Assembly: GCA_000508305.1 (NCBI GenBank)
Contig: CP006977.1
Coordinates: forward strand, 1,210,621-1,274,620
Reading direction: 5' to 3'
Source: Sulfolobus acidocaldarius SUSAZ
GTDB lineage: Archaea; Thermoproteota; Thermoprotei_A; Sulfolobales; Sulfolobaceae
DNA length: 64,000 bases
Position numbers and translations under genes: made by a program. Positions 17,843 to 26,576 of the stretch are shown here, in pieces; the first letter of the stretch is position 1, and every line of letters starts with the position of its first letter. The notes beneath the pieces were generated by a model, which was not told where the DNA came from, searched no databases, and saw only the letters and a list, made by a program, of their open reading frames with translations.

Positions 17843-17920
17843 AATATATATAAATAACGGGATTTTTTATGGTAACCATACATAATCTCCCATATTACTA
17901 TTGCCTATCTCGTCAATAGT

Positions 17921-17950
17921 ATTTTCAAATCACACTCTCTGTATATTTTA
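17921..17950 (+). promoter_or_regulatory. upsX promoter: ANTTTC hexamer plus TATA box
   Basis: ATTTTC at 17921-17926 matches the ANTTTC hexamer reported for UV-inducible promoters in S. acidocaldarius. It is followed after exactly 15 nt by the TATA-like tatatttta (17942-17950). The ATG of upsX at 17968 is 26 nt from the TATA start, so the transcript is expected to be leaderless or nearly so. The same layout precedes upsE and upsA. Confidence 0.72.
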
Positions 17951-17967
17951 TAGCATCGAAGAAATAA

Positions 17968-19995
17968 ATGATAGCCAGCATAGAAAGCAAAGAGGATTTA
18001 ATATTCCCTGATTCTTGTACTGTATGGATTACCAAAATCAATGATAGGTTATTGGTAAATAGTGATGCGATATTATCTCCCCAGATCGAGATTTATCCAG
18101 ATATACGTCTAAATGGAAAATGGGTAGTGTATGATGACTATAAGGTAACTGAGATCGATGAGAACGGAAATAAAAAAATACTAAAAAATAGTATAGAGGA
18201 TAAGGTAGTAAGATATGTTTATGCTGAAGATAATTTGATTCCTATTTACAAGTCATTCCTTGGTTTTACTTTTGGAAACGAGAAATTTGAAGAATACAAA
18301 AGTAAGTACGGTTTTATTATGTTGCTTAATAGTAGAAGAGCGAGAGTGATTTTACCATATGGACAATTCGTAGACGTAGAACATCCTAAATTTTATAAAA
18401 TATTTAGAGATCATATAGATTTAATATATGATAATGAAACTTTGATAATATATAGAGATGGTAGAAGGGAGAGATATAAGGGAGAAAAATATCTAATAGC
18501 GCTCACAAGCATGGGTAAAGTATTTTTAAGCCCAAATGGCCGGATCTTACTTGATTCTTCTGCCTACGACTTGATGGGAATATGTACAGAGGACATGGAG
18601 TTCATAGGAGAAACTAGAAATGGAATCATAATTTCATGTGGTAACAAACTCAAGAGCTTTTACAGAGGTGGCTGGTCTTACATAGGATCCTTTTCTTACT
18701 TGCCTGCAATTGATGCTGATTATAACCATATAAGTATAAATGACGGAAATGTAGTGAATGTATACGAGTTAGATAGTGATAGATCTTCAAAACTCTTTAA
18801 TGTGAGAGCATTAAAGTTCAAGGATAGTAAGATTATATTAATATCTAAGAGTGGTACAGTATTTAAACTGAGTTTTTCTAAAGACACTGACTTTCTAAAG
18901 ATAATTAATGATAAAAATTCTGTGGAATCACCTTATATTATAAGGATAGATAAAAAAATAGCAAGTGATTTTAGTCTGAGTAAAAACTTAATTGATGTAG
19001 AAAAAGTTGCTGACGGAGATGGGTTTGTTCTTAAATTGGAACCTTTTAAGCTTTCAAATGAAACTGAAGGAAGTATAACATTTAAAGAGGAGATATTTGA
19101 ATACCAGTTTCCACTAAAAGTTTTTAGTGATTTACCAGATGTAGAAGTTGAAAGTGGAAATATAATTATAACAAAGAACGGTCATTTGAAAACAGATCCT
19201 TCTTCTAACGCTATTTTAAAACTTAAAATGAGATTCAAAATTCCGTCCCTACTAAGGAAGTCAATATTAATTGACGTTGGTAATAAAAAAACTAAAGTCG
19301 ATCTAGATAGATCAGTAGGGGAATTAGACTTATCTATTCCTTTCTTTAAACTAAGTTTAGACGAAGAAGTGGTGAAAATAAGTGTATTAAGGGATAATAG
19401 AGTAGAACTTAAAAAAGAATTCATAGTTAAAACTAATCTTAAAATGATAAGTAAAAACTCTAAGAAAACTTCATATACAGTGATTCAAGATATGTCTAAG
19501 AGAACTTATAAAGTGTATAATGACGACTTATTTAGCTGGGAAGAATTTAGTGAAGAGCCAAATATTTACGAGAACGTTTATTACGCTAAGGTTGGTGATA
19601 AGTTACAAATTGAAGGCAAAATTATTGAAGTCAAAGATGGTCTAAATCAAGTTAAGGTTGAAAGGCCTAATTATAGTAGAACCTATTTCATATATGGTGT
19701 TTCTAATCCTTTGAGAGATTTGAAAGTAACTTTGAAAGAAAGTGACATAATTTTTGATCTTGTAAAGGATGAAGATTCGGTCGTCACAGTTATATATGGA
19801 ACTAATTATGTAACCACTAAAAATAACAAAATTAAATTCAGCATAGACCCAGCTTATAATACTATTATAATAAGATCTTATAAAGAAGGAATAAGGTTTG
19901 AAACCAGTTATGCTTTGGTTGACTTCTTTAGAAATTGTACGTTGAAAGCAGTAGCAAATGCAAAGTACTTAGCACAGCAATTATTCCTTGAATAA
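17968..19995 (+). CDS. upsX: UpsX, protein of unknown function of the UV-inducible pilus locus
   Basis: A 675-residue protein with no recognised enzymatic motif. The sequence is dominated by short beta-strands with turn-rich repeats (for example VILPYGQFVDVEHP, GKVFLSPNGRILLD), suggesting a beta-propeller or stacked beta-domain in the N-terminal ~320 residues and immunoglobulin-like beta-domains after that. It has no signal peptide. It is identified as UpsX by position: it directly precedes upsE-upsF-upsA-upsB, the known order in Sulfolobus. The ups pili cause cell aggregation and DNA exchange after DNA damage; the specific job of UpsX is not established. It ends 8 nt into an open TTG frame of upsE, but the real upsE start is further on. 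Confidence 0.87.
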   Translation: MIASIESKEDLIFPDSCTVWITKINDRLLVNSDAILSPQIEIYPDIRLNGKWVVYDDYKVTEIDENGNKKILKNSIEDKVVRYVYAEDNLIPIYKSFLGFTFGNEKFEEYKSKYGFIMLLNSRRARVILPYGQFVDVEHPKFYKIFRDHIDLIYDNETLIIYRDGRRERYKGEKYLIALTSMGKVFLSPNGRILLDSSAYDLMGICTEDMEFIGETRNGIIISCGNKLKSFYRGGWSYIGSFSYLPAIDADYNHISINDGNVVNVYELDSDRSSKLFNVRALKFKDSKIILISKSGTVFKLSFSKDTDFLKIINDKNSVESPYIIRIDKKIASDFSLSKNLIDVEKVADGDGFVLKLEPFKLSNETEGSITFKEEIFEYQFPLKVFSDLPDVEVESGNIIITKNGHLKTDPSSNAILKLKMRFKIPSLLRKSILIDVGNKKTKVDLDRSVGELDLSIPFFKLSLDEEVVKISVLRDNRVELKKEFIVKTNLKMISKNSKKTSYTVIQDMSKRTYKVYNDDLFSWEEFSEEPNIYENVYYAKVGDKLQIEGKIIEVKDGLNQVKVERPNYSRTYFIYGVSNPLRDLKVTLKESDIIFDLVKDEDSVVTVIYGTNYVTTKNNKIKFSIDPAYNTIIIRSYKEGIRFETSYALVDFFRNCTLKAVANAKYLAQQLFLE

Positions 19996-20024
19996 CTTTC
20001 ATTTTTCTGTCTGTCTTTTAATAT
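19995..20024 (+). promoter_or_regulatory. upsE promoter: ANTTTC hexamer plus TATA box
   Basis: ACTTTC at 19995-20000 overlaps the last base of upsX and is followed after exactly 15 nt by ttttaatat (20016-20024). ATG 20039 of upsE lies 23 nt from the TATA start. This supports both a separate UV-responsive promoter for upsE and the choice of ATG 20039 over the upstream TTG 19988, which would lie upstream of the TATA element. Confidence 0.65.
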
Positions 20025-20038
20025 TTCCTTTTTATGGC

Positions 20039-21448
20039 ATGGATCATGTATTAGCGGAGTATTTTGTAGGTCCAGTGAAGGTTAGATTAACAAGAAGTAA
20101 GGGAATCTGTAATTATGAAATAGAGGAACCGTCTTTTTCAGACTTTGAAGAGTCGTTAAAGGAAAAAGTGTTGTCTGAAATATATTATTCAAAATCCACT
20201 GATTTTGAGGATAAGGTTCTCCTTAGACTTAAGGAATTAGGAGTTAATGACGACAATGTGGAGAAAATTCTATATAGTATAAAGAAGCAAATTCTATATA
20301 ACGAAATTACTCCGTTATTATTAGATCCAGACATAGAAGAAATAGAATGTTTAGGATATGGAAGTCCTATTACGGTTGTACACAGGAAGTTTCCAGAGTG
20401 TATAAGATTTTACACAAATATCAAGCTTAATGATGAAGAAACTGTGGTAAGAATAATAGAAAAGTTAGCTAGCAAAGCCAATAAGAGTGTTAATATTGCT
20501 AGACCATATGTAGAGTTTTCATTGCCCGAGGGTCATAGGGTAGCAGCGACTATATCTAAAGAAATCTCTTTACCGGGATCAACTTTTGATATCCGTAAAT
20601 TTCCATTAAAACCTCTAAACATTTTGGAAGTTATCAATTCCTCTATGTTAAATGAGCTGATAACTGCATATTTATGGTTACTATTAGAGTATAGGCCTTT
20701 TATTATAATATTGGGTCCAACGGGGTCTGGGAAAACTACATTATTAAATGCTTTACTTAATTTGGTAAATCCACATTATAAGATTTTGACTATAGAAGAT
20801 ACTTCAGAGATTAGTCTTCTTAACAAAAATTGGGTTAGATTTATAGCAAGATCAACACTACTTTCTGAGTTTGAAATATCTATAAGTGATCTTGCAAAGC
20901 TCGCATTACGATATAGACCTGATTACATGATAATAGGTGAGGTGAGAGGAAAAGAAATAGAGGCTCTTGTACATGCAGCAGCGTCAGGTCACGGTTCCAT
21001 CACCACATTTCACGGTTCTAGACCTATAGATGCCGTTACAAGAATCATTGATTTATTATCAGGAGATTTAGGTAAGTTATTCCTGCAAACTATATGGAAC
21101 TTCATAATAGTCGGAAATAGGAAGGAGGGAAATAAAACAGTGAGATCAGTTCTAGATATCTACGAGATAATAAATAAAGGTTCTAAGAAAATTACGTTCA
21201 AAAAAATATTTGAATGGTCTTATCAGAACAATAACTTTACTCCTCAAAATATCAGTGAAATTATAAAGAGATCTTATAGATTGAAGAAAATTAAAGAAAT
21301 ATATAATGTAGATGTGGAGTCTGAACTAACTAGAAGGCTTGATTTTCTCAAAAGGTTAAAGGAGAACGGAATTCGAGACAGTGAATCAATACAGGGTAGC
21401 TTATATCAATTCTATTTTGGTGATCAGGTTGAAAATATTAGCATGTGA
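20039..21448 (+). CDS. upsE: UpsE, secretion ATPase of UV-inducible pili
   Basis: A type II/IV secretion-family hexameric ATPase of 469 residues that powers pilin assembly at the cytoplasmic face of the membrane. It contains Walker A GPTGSGKTTLL (lysine ~232), Asp-box residues after TIEDTSEI, Walker B MIIGEVRGKE, and the His-box segment AASGHGSITTFHGS. An open frame continues 17 codons upstream to TTG 19988, but a TATA box lies between, so I use ATG 20039. It is partner to the membrane protein UpsF encoded immediately downstream with an overlap. Confidence 0.92.
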   Translation: MDHVLAEYFVGPVKVRLTRSKGICNYEIEEPSFSDFEESLKEKVLSEIYYSKSTDFEDKVLLRLKELGVNDDNVEKILYSIKKQILYNEITPLLLDPDIEEIECLGYGSPITVVHRKFPECIRFYTNIKLNDEETVVRIIEKLASKANKSVNIARPYVEFSLPEGHRVAATISKEISLPGSTFDIRKFPLKPLNILEVINSSMLNELITAYLWLLLEYRPFIIILGPTGSGKTTLLNALLNLVNPHYKILTIEDTSEISLLNKNWVRFIARSTLLSEFEISISDLAKLALRYRPDYMIIGEVRGKEIEALVHAAASGHGSITTFHGSRPIDAVTRIIDLLSGDLGKLFLQTIWNFIIVGNRKEGNKTVRSVLDIYEIINKGSKKITFKKIFEWSYQNNNFTPQNISEIIKRSYRLKKIKEIYNVDVESELTRRLDFLKRLKENGIRDSESIQGSLYQFYFGDQVENISM

Positions 21449-22895
21449 TATATTCCAAGATAAAATAAAGTCTTATATAGAATATACAGGAGACGATTTT
21501 AACGATATACGTAAAAAGTACATTGAACTTCTTATGTTTTCACCCATAGGTGTTGCTTTAATATTGCTTATGTCTTTTACACTCTCTAGATTTTTGTTAT
21601 TCAGTCTGATAGGTTATGGTATAATTGTGTATTTCTTTCCTGTAATCTACTCGTGGTCAAAAAAGGAGGAGTATAGGAAGATTACTAACTTAGAATCTCC
21701 GCTTATAAGTTTGGTATGTTATGTCAACTCGCTTATTGATAAGAGTCTTATCACTACAATGGAAGACCTATCTAGATTAAAACACCTTAAGACACCATCT
21801 ATTGAATCTCAAATGTTAAAGAAAACTATCAATATATTAAACTATTCTTCGTATAAGTCAATTCAAAGGAGAGAAAGTTTGCATCGCGGAGATTTAATGG
21901 GTAAGATATATTCTGCTTATATGCTATCGATGGATATGGGCGTTTCGCTTAAGGACAGATTAAGAGAAGCAATGAAGGAGATTTTATCTCTTTATAAAGA
22001 AGATTATAGAAATTACGTGAATAAAGCCACTGAATTATCAGAGGTTATATTTTCAATATTTCTCTTATTACCTATAGTCCTTATAGGCTTCCAGTTTACC
22101 TTCAAAGTTAGTTTATTTGAACTACTACTTCCATTGTCATTTGCTCCACTCATAGTATTTCTAATTTCCATTATGCAGCCTAATTCAGACTATGATATTA
22201 ATATGAGCTGGAAACAGTTCATACCAGTTATATTATCTTTCGCAGTCGCTCTTTTCCTAAATGTTAATCTAAGTATTAGATTCCTAATAATAGTGTTAGG
22301 TATACTGATCTCAGTGTATTTAATATATAGGCAAGTGAGAATTGCTAATCAGTTAGTTAAGCTTTTACCAGATTTATTAAGAGAAGTTGCAGACTATATG
22401 AAAATCGGATATAGCATAACTGGTTCATTATCAAAGATTCGTATCAGGGATAAATTTGGTGTGGTCGAAAATATAGTTAAGAAAGCTGTTTTAGTAGGGG
22501 AGGTAGGGGAAGTTAAAACACCATCAAAATTATTTAATAATATTACAGAGCTATTTAAGATATTTAATAAATCTGGTACCTCTTATAACGTTCTAGAGGA
22601 GCTAGCAGGAACACTAAATGAAATTATGTTAGTTCAAGATAGTATGACCAAGCAATTAAGACTCTTCGATGCAATGGTTATTCTGACTCCGATCATGTTG
22701 TGGATCACATTTTCTATCTTGGGTAACATTTCCAGTAATGGTGCAACTCTAAGTGGAATAGTAGTGTTACTTTACTCAGTAACCACATCATTTATATTTT
22801 CTAAATTATCTCGATTTACACTATTCTATTTCCCAACAATTCTAATGGGAACTTTAATACCATTAGTACTTTCGTTTATCCCTCACGTATTTTAA
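21429..22895 (+). CDS. upsF: UpsF, polytopic membrane platform protein of UV-inducible pili
   Basis: A 488-residue TadC/FlaJ/GspF-type membrane protein. It has two sets of transmembrane helices, about 2 around residues 35-75, then around 215-300, and a C-terminal group from ~410 on. These frame cytoplasmic helical loops typical of the T2SF domain. It anchors the UpsE ATPase and pilin assembly. I choose TTG 21429 because a perfect GGTGAT Shine-Dalgarno (21419-21424) lies 4 nt before it; GTG 21381 or 21420 are alternatives. It overlaps the end of upsE by 20 nt, implying translational coupling. Confidence 0.88.
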   Translation: MKILACDIFQDKIKSYIEYTGDDFNDIRKKYIELLMFSPIGVALILLMSFTLSRFLLFSLIGYGIIVYFFPVIYSWSKKEEYRKITNLESPLISLVCYVNSLIDKSLITTMEDLSRLKHLKTPSIESQMLKKTINILNYSSYKSIQRRESLHRGDLMGKIYSAYMLSMDMGVSLKDRLREAMKEILSLYKEDYRNYVNKATELSEVIFSIFLLLPIVLIGFQFTFKVSLFELLLPLSFAPLIVFLISIMQPNSDYDINMSWKQFIPVILSFAVALFLNVNLSIRFLIIVLGILISVYLIYRQVRIANQLVKLLPDLLREVADYMKIGYSITGSLSKIRIRDKFGVVENIVKKAVLVGEVGEVKTPSKLFNNITELFKIFNKSGTSYNVLEELAGTLNEIMLVQDSMTKQLRLFDAMVILTPIMLWITFSILGNISSNGATLSGIVVLLYSVTTSFIFSKLSRFTLFYFPTILMGTLIPLVLSFIPHVF

Positions 22896-22898
22896 AAG
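22868..22898 (+). promoter_or_regulatory. upsA promoter: ANTTTC hexamer plus TATA box
   Basis: ACTTTC at 22868-22873, inside the end of upsF, is followed after 15 nt by the TATA-like attttaaaag (22889-22898). The TTG start of upsA at 22920 is about 30 nt from the TATA start. A T-rich run (tttttttt, 22901-22908) between the two could also end upsF transcripts. This would let the pilins be transcribed separately at high level. Confidence 0.62.
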
Positions 22899-22919
22899 AT
22901 TTTTTTTGTTTGAGGAAAG

Positions 22920-23351
22920 TTGGTTAAAAAATCCGTAAGAAATAAAGCAATATCTTCAGTTCTTGGTACTGTAATTGTATTAGCCATAACAATAGCCTTA
23001 GGTGGTCTTCTATATGCCTATAGTCAGGGGATGTTCAGTAATCTAACCCAAAACACTAACATTAACGTACAAGCAAAAATAATAGTAAACCCATCTACCA
23101 ACGATTCTTATCTTCAACTTACCTTAGTCAATAACGGGAACTTAGGTATAAATATAACGAAAGTAACTATAGATTCTAATGGGATATCGATCCCAATAAA
23201 TGTGTATTTACCTCCTGGTCAGCAATATTCAAATACTTTTCCTTTAACCGCAAAGATGATTGCAGGAGAGACATATACTGTTACAGTATATGGAAATTCC
23301 AACAATAGGCCTGTAGTAGAGACCATGAATGTACTAGCTTCTACGGTGTAA
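22920..23351 (+). CDS. upsA: UpsA, pilin subunit of UV-inducible pili
   Basis: A 143-residue archaeal type IV pilin. The class III signal peptide MVKKSVRNKA is expected to be cut by PibD between A10 and I11, leaving ISSVLGTVIVLAITIALGG as the hydrophobic assembly helix. The rest is a beta-rich, Ser/Thr/Asn-rich head with several N-x-S/T sequons (for example NLT, NDS, NIT) that could be N-glycosylated. The start is TTG 22920, supported by the TATA box spacing. Secreted pilins with species-specific glycosylation mediate recognition among mating cells. Confidence 0.9.
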   Translation: MVKKSVRNKAISSVLGTVIVLAITIALGGLLYAYSQGMFSNLTQNTNINVQAKIIVNPSTNDSYLQLTLVNNGNLGINITKVTIDSNGISIPINVYLPPGQQYSNTFPLTAKMIAGETYTVTVYGNSNNRPVVETMNVLASTV

Positions 23352-23356
23352 TTAGG

Positions 23357-23746
23357 ATGAAAGGGATCTCCTCAATTTTTTCTTCTCTTATAGTTACTAT
23401 GATAGTAGTTTCCATGTCTATTCCGCTTTTTATGTATTTTAATTCCCTATATAATATATCAACCAATTCACTATCCAACTCTTACGAATACCTGCAAAAT
23501 TCAACTGACACAAGAGTTACTATTATAGGTTTTGATCATGACATATATATTTACAATGCAGGAAATGAGTTAGTTGTAATAAACCAAGTTATGGTAGGAA
23601 ATCAGACGTGCAGTATCAGTTCATACACTCTAAATCCAGGAGCTTTGCTAAAACTCAATCAGATTGTTCACAATTGCTCTTTCAATAAAAACGAGACTGT
23701 TGTACTTAAAATTAATAATGTGTACTATTACTACGATTATAATTGA
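23357..23746 (+). CDS. upsB: UpsB, second pilin subunit of UV-inducible pili
   Basis: A 129-residue pilin-like protein whose class III signal peptide is very short: MKG followed by ISSIFSSLIVTMIVVSM, with predicted PibD cleavage after G3. Five or more N-x-S/T sequons (NIS, NST, NQT, NCS, NET) and two cysteines (CSISS and NCSF), possibly a disulfide, are in the head. It starts 5 nt after upsA and so shares its transcript. It is similar in size to UpsA but diverged in sequence, consistent with two different pilins in the filament. Confidence 0.88.
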   Translation: MKGISSIFSSLIVTMIVVSMSIPLFMYFNSLYNISTNSLSNSYEYLQNSTDTRVTIIGFDHDIYIYNAGNELVVINQVMVGNQTCSISSYTLNPGALLKLNQIVHNCSFNKNETVVLKINNVYYYYDYN

Positions 23747-23798
23747 ACTATTCTATTCTTTTTTAGTAATTTTTTTGAACTCTGGAGAGCTAGTCTAA

Positions 23799-24476
23799 AT
23801 GGAAATGGATATTGCTAATCAACTATATACGAAACTGCGTGAGGAATATAAAATAGATCAGAAGGAATTTATCTCATCGTATATATGTGGAAAAACTCGA
23901 AATGTTTTTGCAACTATATTAGCAACTATATTGTCGCAAAACTCTACAGACAAGTCGGCTTTGATTGCATTTAGTAAACTTAATGAAACTGTGGGGAAGA
24001 TAACTCCTGACAGGATTAAACATGTAGATATAAATACGATAATAGATGCGATAAGGGTAGCAGGACTAGGAAATTCTAAGGCGAGATACATAAAAAACGT
24101 GGCTGAGGCAATTAACGATCTAGATCTTAAGGCAGAGATAGATTGTCAAAAGTTGCGTGATTTTCTTACTGCGATAGAGGGAATAGGTGATAAGACAGCT
24201 GATGTGGTTTTACTTACATGTTTCAGATGTAGAGAATTCCCTATTGATACTCATATTAGAAGAGTTATTTCAAGGCTAGGATTCCTTGGATCTTCACCTA
24301 AATATAAGGACATCTCAGAATATTTCAAAACCCGTTTCAGCTCTGAAGATCTTCTCAATCTTCATCATTTACTGATTGCGCATGGTAGAAAAACTTGTAA
24401 ATCAAGAAAACCTCTATGTGACAAGTGTGTCATAAGAGATTATTGTAAATATTATTTGCATAATATTAAAAATTAA
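23799..24476 (+). CDS. nth: Endonuclease III-like DNA glycosylase/AP lyase
   Basis: A 225-residue HhH-GPD base-excision repair enzyme. The helix-hairpin-helix EGIGDKTADVVLL holds catalytic lysine K132, and PIDTHIRRV has the catalytic aspartate D150. The C-terminal cysteines C200, C207, C210 and C216 form the C-x6-C-x2-C-x5-C motif for a [4Fe-4S] cluster. It removes oxidised pyrimidines. It is 52 nt downstream of upsB, and this gene order (ups then nth) is conserved in Sulfolobales, tying repair to pilus-mediated DNA exchange. No ANTTTC hexamer is obvious in its upstream region. Confidence 0.92.
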   Translation: MEMDIANQLYTKLREEYKIDQKEFISSYICGKTRNVFATILATILSQNSTDKSALIAFSKLNETVGKITPDRIKHVDINTIIDAIRVAGLGNSKARYIKNVAEAINDLDLKAEIDCQKLRDFLTAIEGIGDKTADVVLLTCFRCREFPIDTHIRRVISRLGFLGSSPKYKDISEYFKTRFSSEDLLNLHHLLIAHGRKTCKSRKPLCDKCVIRDYCKYYLHNIKN

Positions 24477-24551
24477 CTATTTTGTCAGTTTAATAAAGTA
24501 TATATGAGCTAAAAATAAACAGTTATTTATTGTCATCAGAAATATAACCTA

Positions 24552-25151
24552 ATGTCTAATTACCAGCTAGAATGGGTTAGCCCTAAACAGCTTAGACCTC
24601 ATGAAGATGTTATTTCAAGTATAGTTAACGAGAATATAGAAATGCTTCGAAAAGATAATACAATGGCTCCAATAATAGTTGATAAGAACTCTATGGTCAT
24701 ATTGGATGGTCATCATAGATATTATGCTAGTTTATCATTAGGCTTACCTAAGATTCCAGCAATAATGATAGATTATAACTCTGAACAAGTAGAAGTGAGG
24801 GAGTGGAATAGAATTATAGCCCCAGATAATAGTATAAGGGACTTCCTTAGAGTTTTTAGATTTAGTCTTGATGGAAAATATTGTGTAAGTTACAAATCTG
24901 ACGTTGTTTTTTGTGACGATAATATTTATTCACTGTATTGGAAGGAGGAAGCAATAGAACAACTCTTATTTAGAATGGGTTATAATGTGATAAAAACTGC
25001 TGATCAGGAAGCTACAATTTCCATCCCACCAGTACCCAAAAACGTAGTAATAGATTTTTCCTATAAAGGCTTGAGATTTCCGCCAAAATCTACTAGACAT
25101 ATATATCACTTTTATATACCTAAACAAAGAATAATTTTGCAATGGGATTAA
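24552..25151 (+). CDS. ParB/sulfiredoxin-like nuclease-domain protein
   Basis: A 199-residue protein with a ParB/Srx-type domain: the N-terminal VSPKQLRPHE and the ILDGHHRYYASLSLGLPKIPAI core, where DGHHR (52-56) corresponds to the nucleotide- or catalysis-related GxHR motif of ParB N-terminal domains. The C-terminal half (about 95-199) matches nothing I know. Without a ParA partner, a role in plasmid partition is unlikely. Location after nth in the ups region suggests work on exchanged DNA or on nucleotides. It overlaps the glycosyltransferase gene by 10 nt. Confidence 0.75.
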   Translation: MSNYQLEWVSPKQLRPHEDVISSIVNENIEMLRKDNTMAPIIVDKNSMVILDGHHRYYASLSLGLPKIPAIMIDYNSEQVEVREWNRIIAPDNSIRDFLRVFRFSLDGKYCVSYKSDVVFCDDNIYSLYWKEEAIEQLLFRMGYNVIKTADQEATISIPPVPKNVVIDFSYKGLRFPPKSTRHIYHFYIPKQRIILQWD

Positions 25152-26536
25152 CTGATATATTTTTGAATCTACTTCTATTCGTTTACCCAGCCGTATTTAT
25201 AATTTATCAAATTATTCTTTATGAAATTTCTGCAAGAAAACAAATTAATCAAGAATCTTTGAAATATTCTAATTTACCTGTTCTTTCCATAATAGTTCCC
25301 ATTAAAAACGAGGAAATATCTGTAATACAAGGCCTATTAGACAATCTAAGTAATCTAATCTGGGATAAGAAAAAACTGGAAATAATTATTGTATCGGACG
25401 ATAATGAGGACTACTTTACCAAAATAATTAATACAGTCAAGGTTCCAAAGGATCTAACTGTACATTTCTATAGGAGAGAAAAAAAGCTTGGATATAAGAG
25501 TGGGGCTCTCCAATATGGTTTTGAGAAAGCTACTGGAGATTTAATACTTACTATAGACGTAGACTCCAGATTACCACCAAATGCCTTAATTAACGCTTAT
25601 GAAAAAATGCAGTCTAATACATGTGACGCTATAGTATTTCAGTGGAACGGATATTCTAGTAATCAATATTCAACATTAGCAAAAGGGATGGTAGTATCAA
25701 CTCTGTTTGCCAGCAAAGCTTTGTTTGAAGGCAAAGAGAAACTAAAGCTAAAGATATATCCTGTTGGGAGCGGGACGATGTTTAGTAGAGAAGCACTCCA
25801 TGTTGTTAATGGATGGGACTACAGATTAGTTCAAGATGACCTAGAAATAGGAACTAGATTAATTTATAACGGTAAAAATGTTTGTTCTAGTGGAATTCCT
25901 ATATATGTTGAGGTTCCTGATAACTTTTACTCATTTTATGTACAGCAAACAAGATGGGCTATGGGTAGTGCAGAAGTTCTCAGAAATAGGTTGAAGTATA
26001 TTATTAAATCTAAAATTAGCTTCACCCAGAGAATGGATCTAATCATATACTTGCTTCAATATACACCTGTTATAGTTACATTCTTTATATCTACTCTATT
26101 ATCTTTAATGCTACCCTTCCGCATAGGTCATGATCCATTAAATTCTCCAGCCTTATTATTTTGGCTGGTATCCTTAGGCTTGTATGCCTCACTATTACTT
26201 TCATTAGCTTTGAAATTGGGTCTTAACCTTAAGGATAGTCTTATGGGAATTGGTAGGCTAACTGCATTCACAGTTTCTATATCACCCTTTATAGTTTTTA
26301 ACTTCTTTAAAGGTCTCTTAAAGTCAAGGAATACATATGTGATAACTCCTAAGGGTACCGCTAAAAAAACCAACAAGCTTTTACGAATAATTGCTATAAT
26401 AGGTGTTTCTGGTCTCTTTTACTTAGTCTCATCGATATTATATATATATGAGGGATATTATGTAACCGGAATCTGGTTACTCTACTACTCTAGTGCTTAC
26501 TTATACACTATGTTACTTTACTACAAAGAATTATAA
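25142..26536 (+). CDS. Membrane-bound family 2 glycosyltransferase
   Basis: A 464-residue processive-type GT2 enzyme. It has an N-terminal transmembrane helix (5-28) and a GT-A domain with SIIVPIKNEE. DVDSR is the DxD metal site (139-141), QDDLEIGTRL holds the catalytic acid and QQTRW (268-272) is the QxxRW motif of cellulose/hyaluronan-synthase-like enzymes. About four further membrane helices follow after residue 305. It probably adds sugars to a lipid carrier or surface polymer. In this locus it may help build glycans on S-layer or pili that control which cells aggregate; that is inference from position. Confidence 0.85.
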   Translation: MGLTDIFLNLLLFVYPAVFIIYQIILYEISARKQINQESLKYSNLPVLSIIVPIKNEEISVIQGLLDNLSNLIWDKKKLEIIIVSDDNEDYFTKIINTVKVPKDLTVHFYRREKKLGYKSGALQYGFEKATGDLILTIDVDSRLPPNALINAYEKMQSNTCDAIVFQWNGYSSNQYSTLAKGMVVSTLFASKALFEGKEKLKLKIYPVGSGTMFSREALHVVNGWDYRLVQDDLEIGTRLIYNGKNVCSSGIPIYVEVPDNFYSFYVQQTRWAMGSAEVLRNRLKYIIKSKISFTQRMDLIIYLLQYTPVIVTFFISTLLSLMLPFRIGHDPLNSPALLFWLVSLGLYASLLLSLALKLGLNLKDSLMGIGRLTAFTVSISPFIVFNFFKGLLKSRNTYVITPKGTAKKTNKLLRIIAIIGVSGLFYLVSSILYIYEGYYVTGIWLLYYSSAYLYTMLLYYKEL

Positions 26537-26576
26537 CAAGTTCTTATAAGCTAAATGAATGCTATAATTCATTTGG

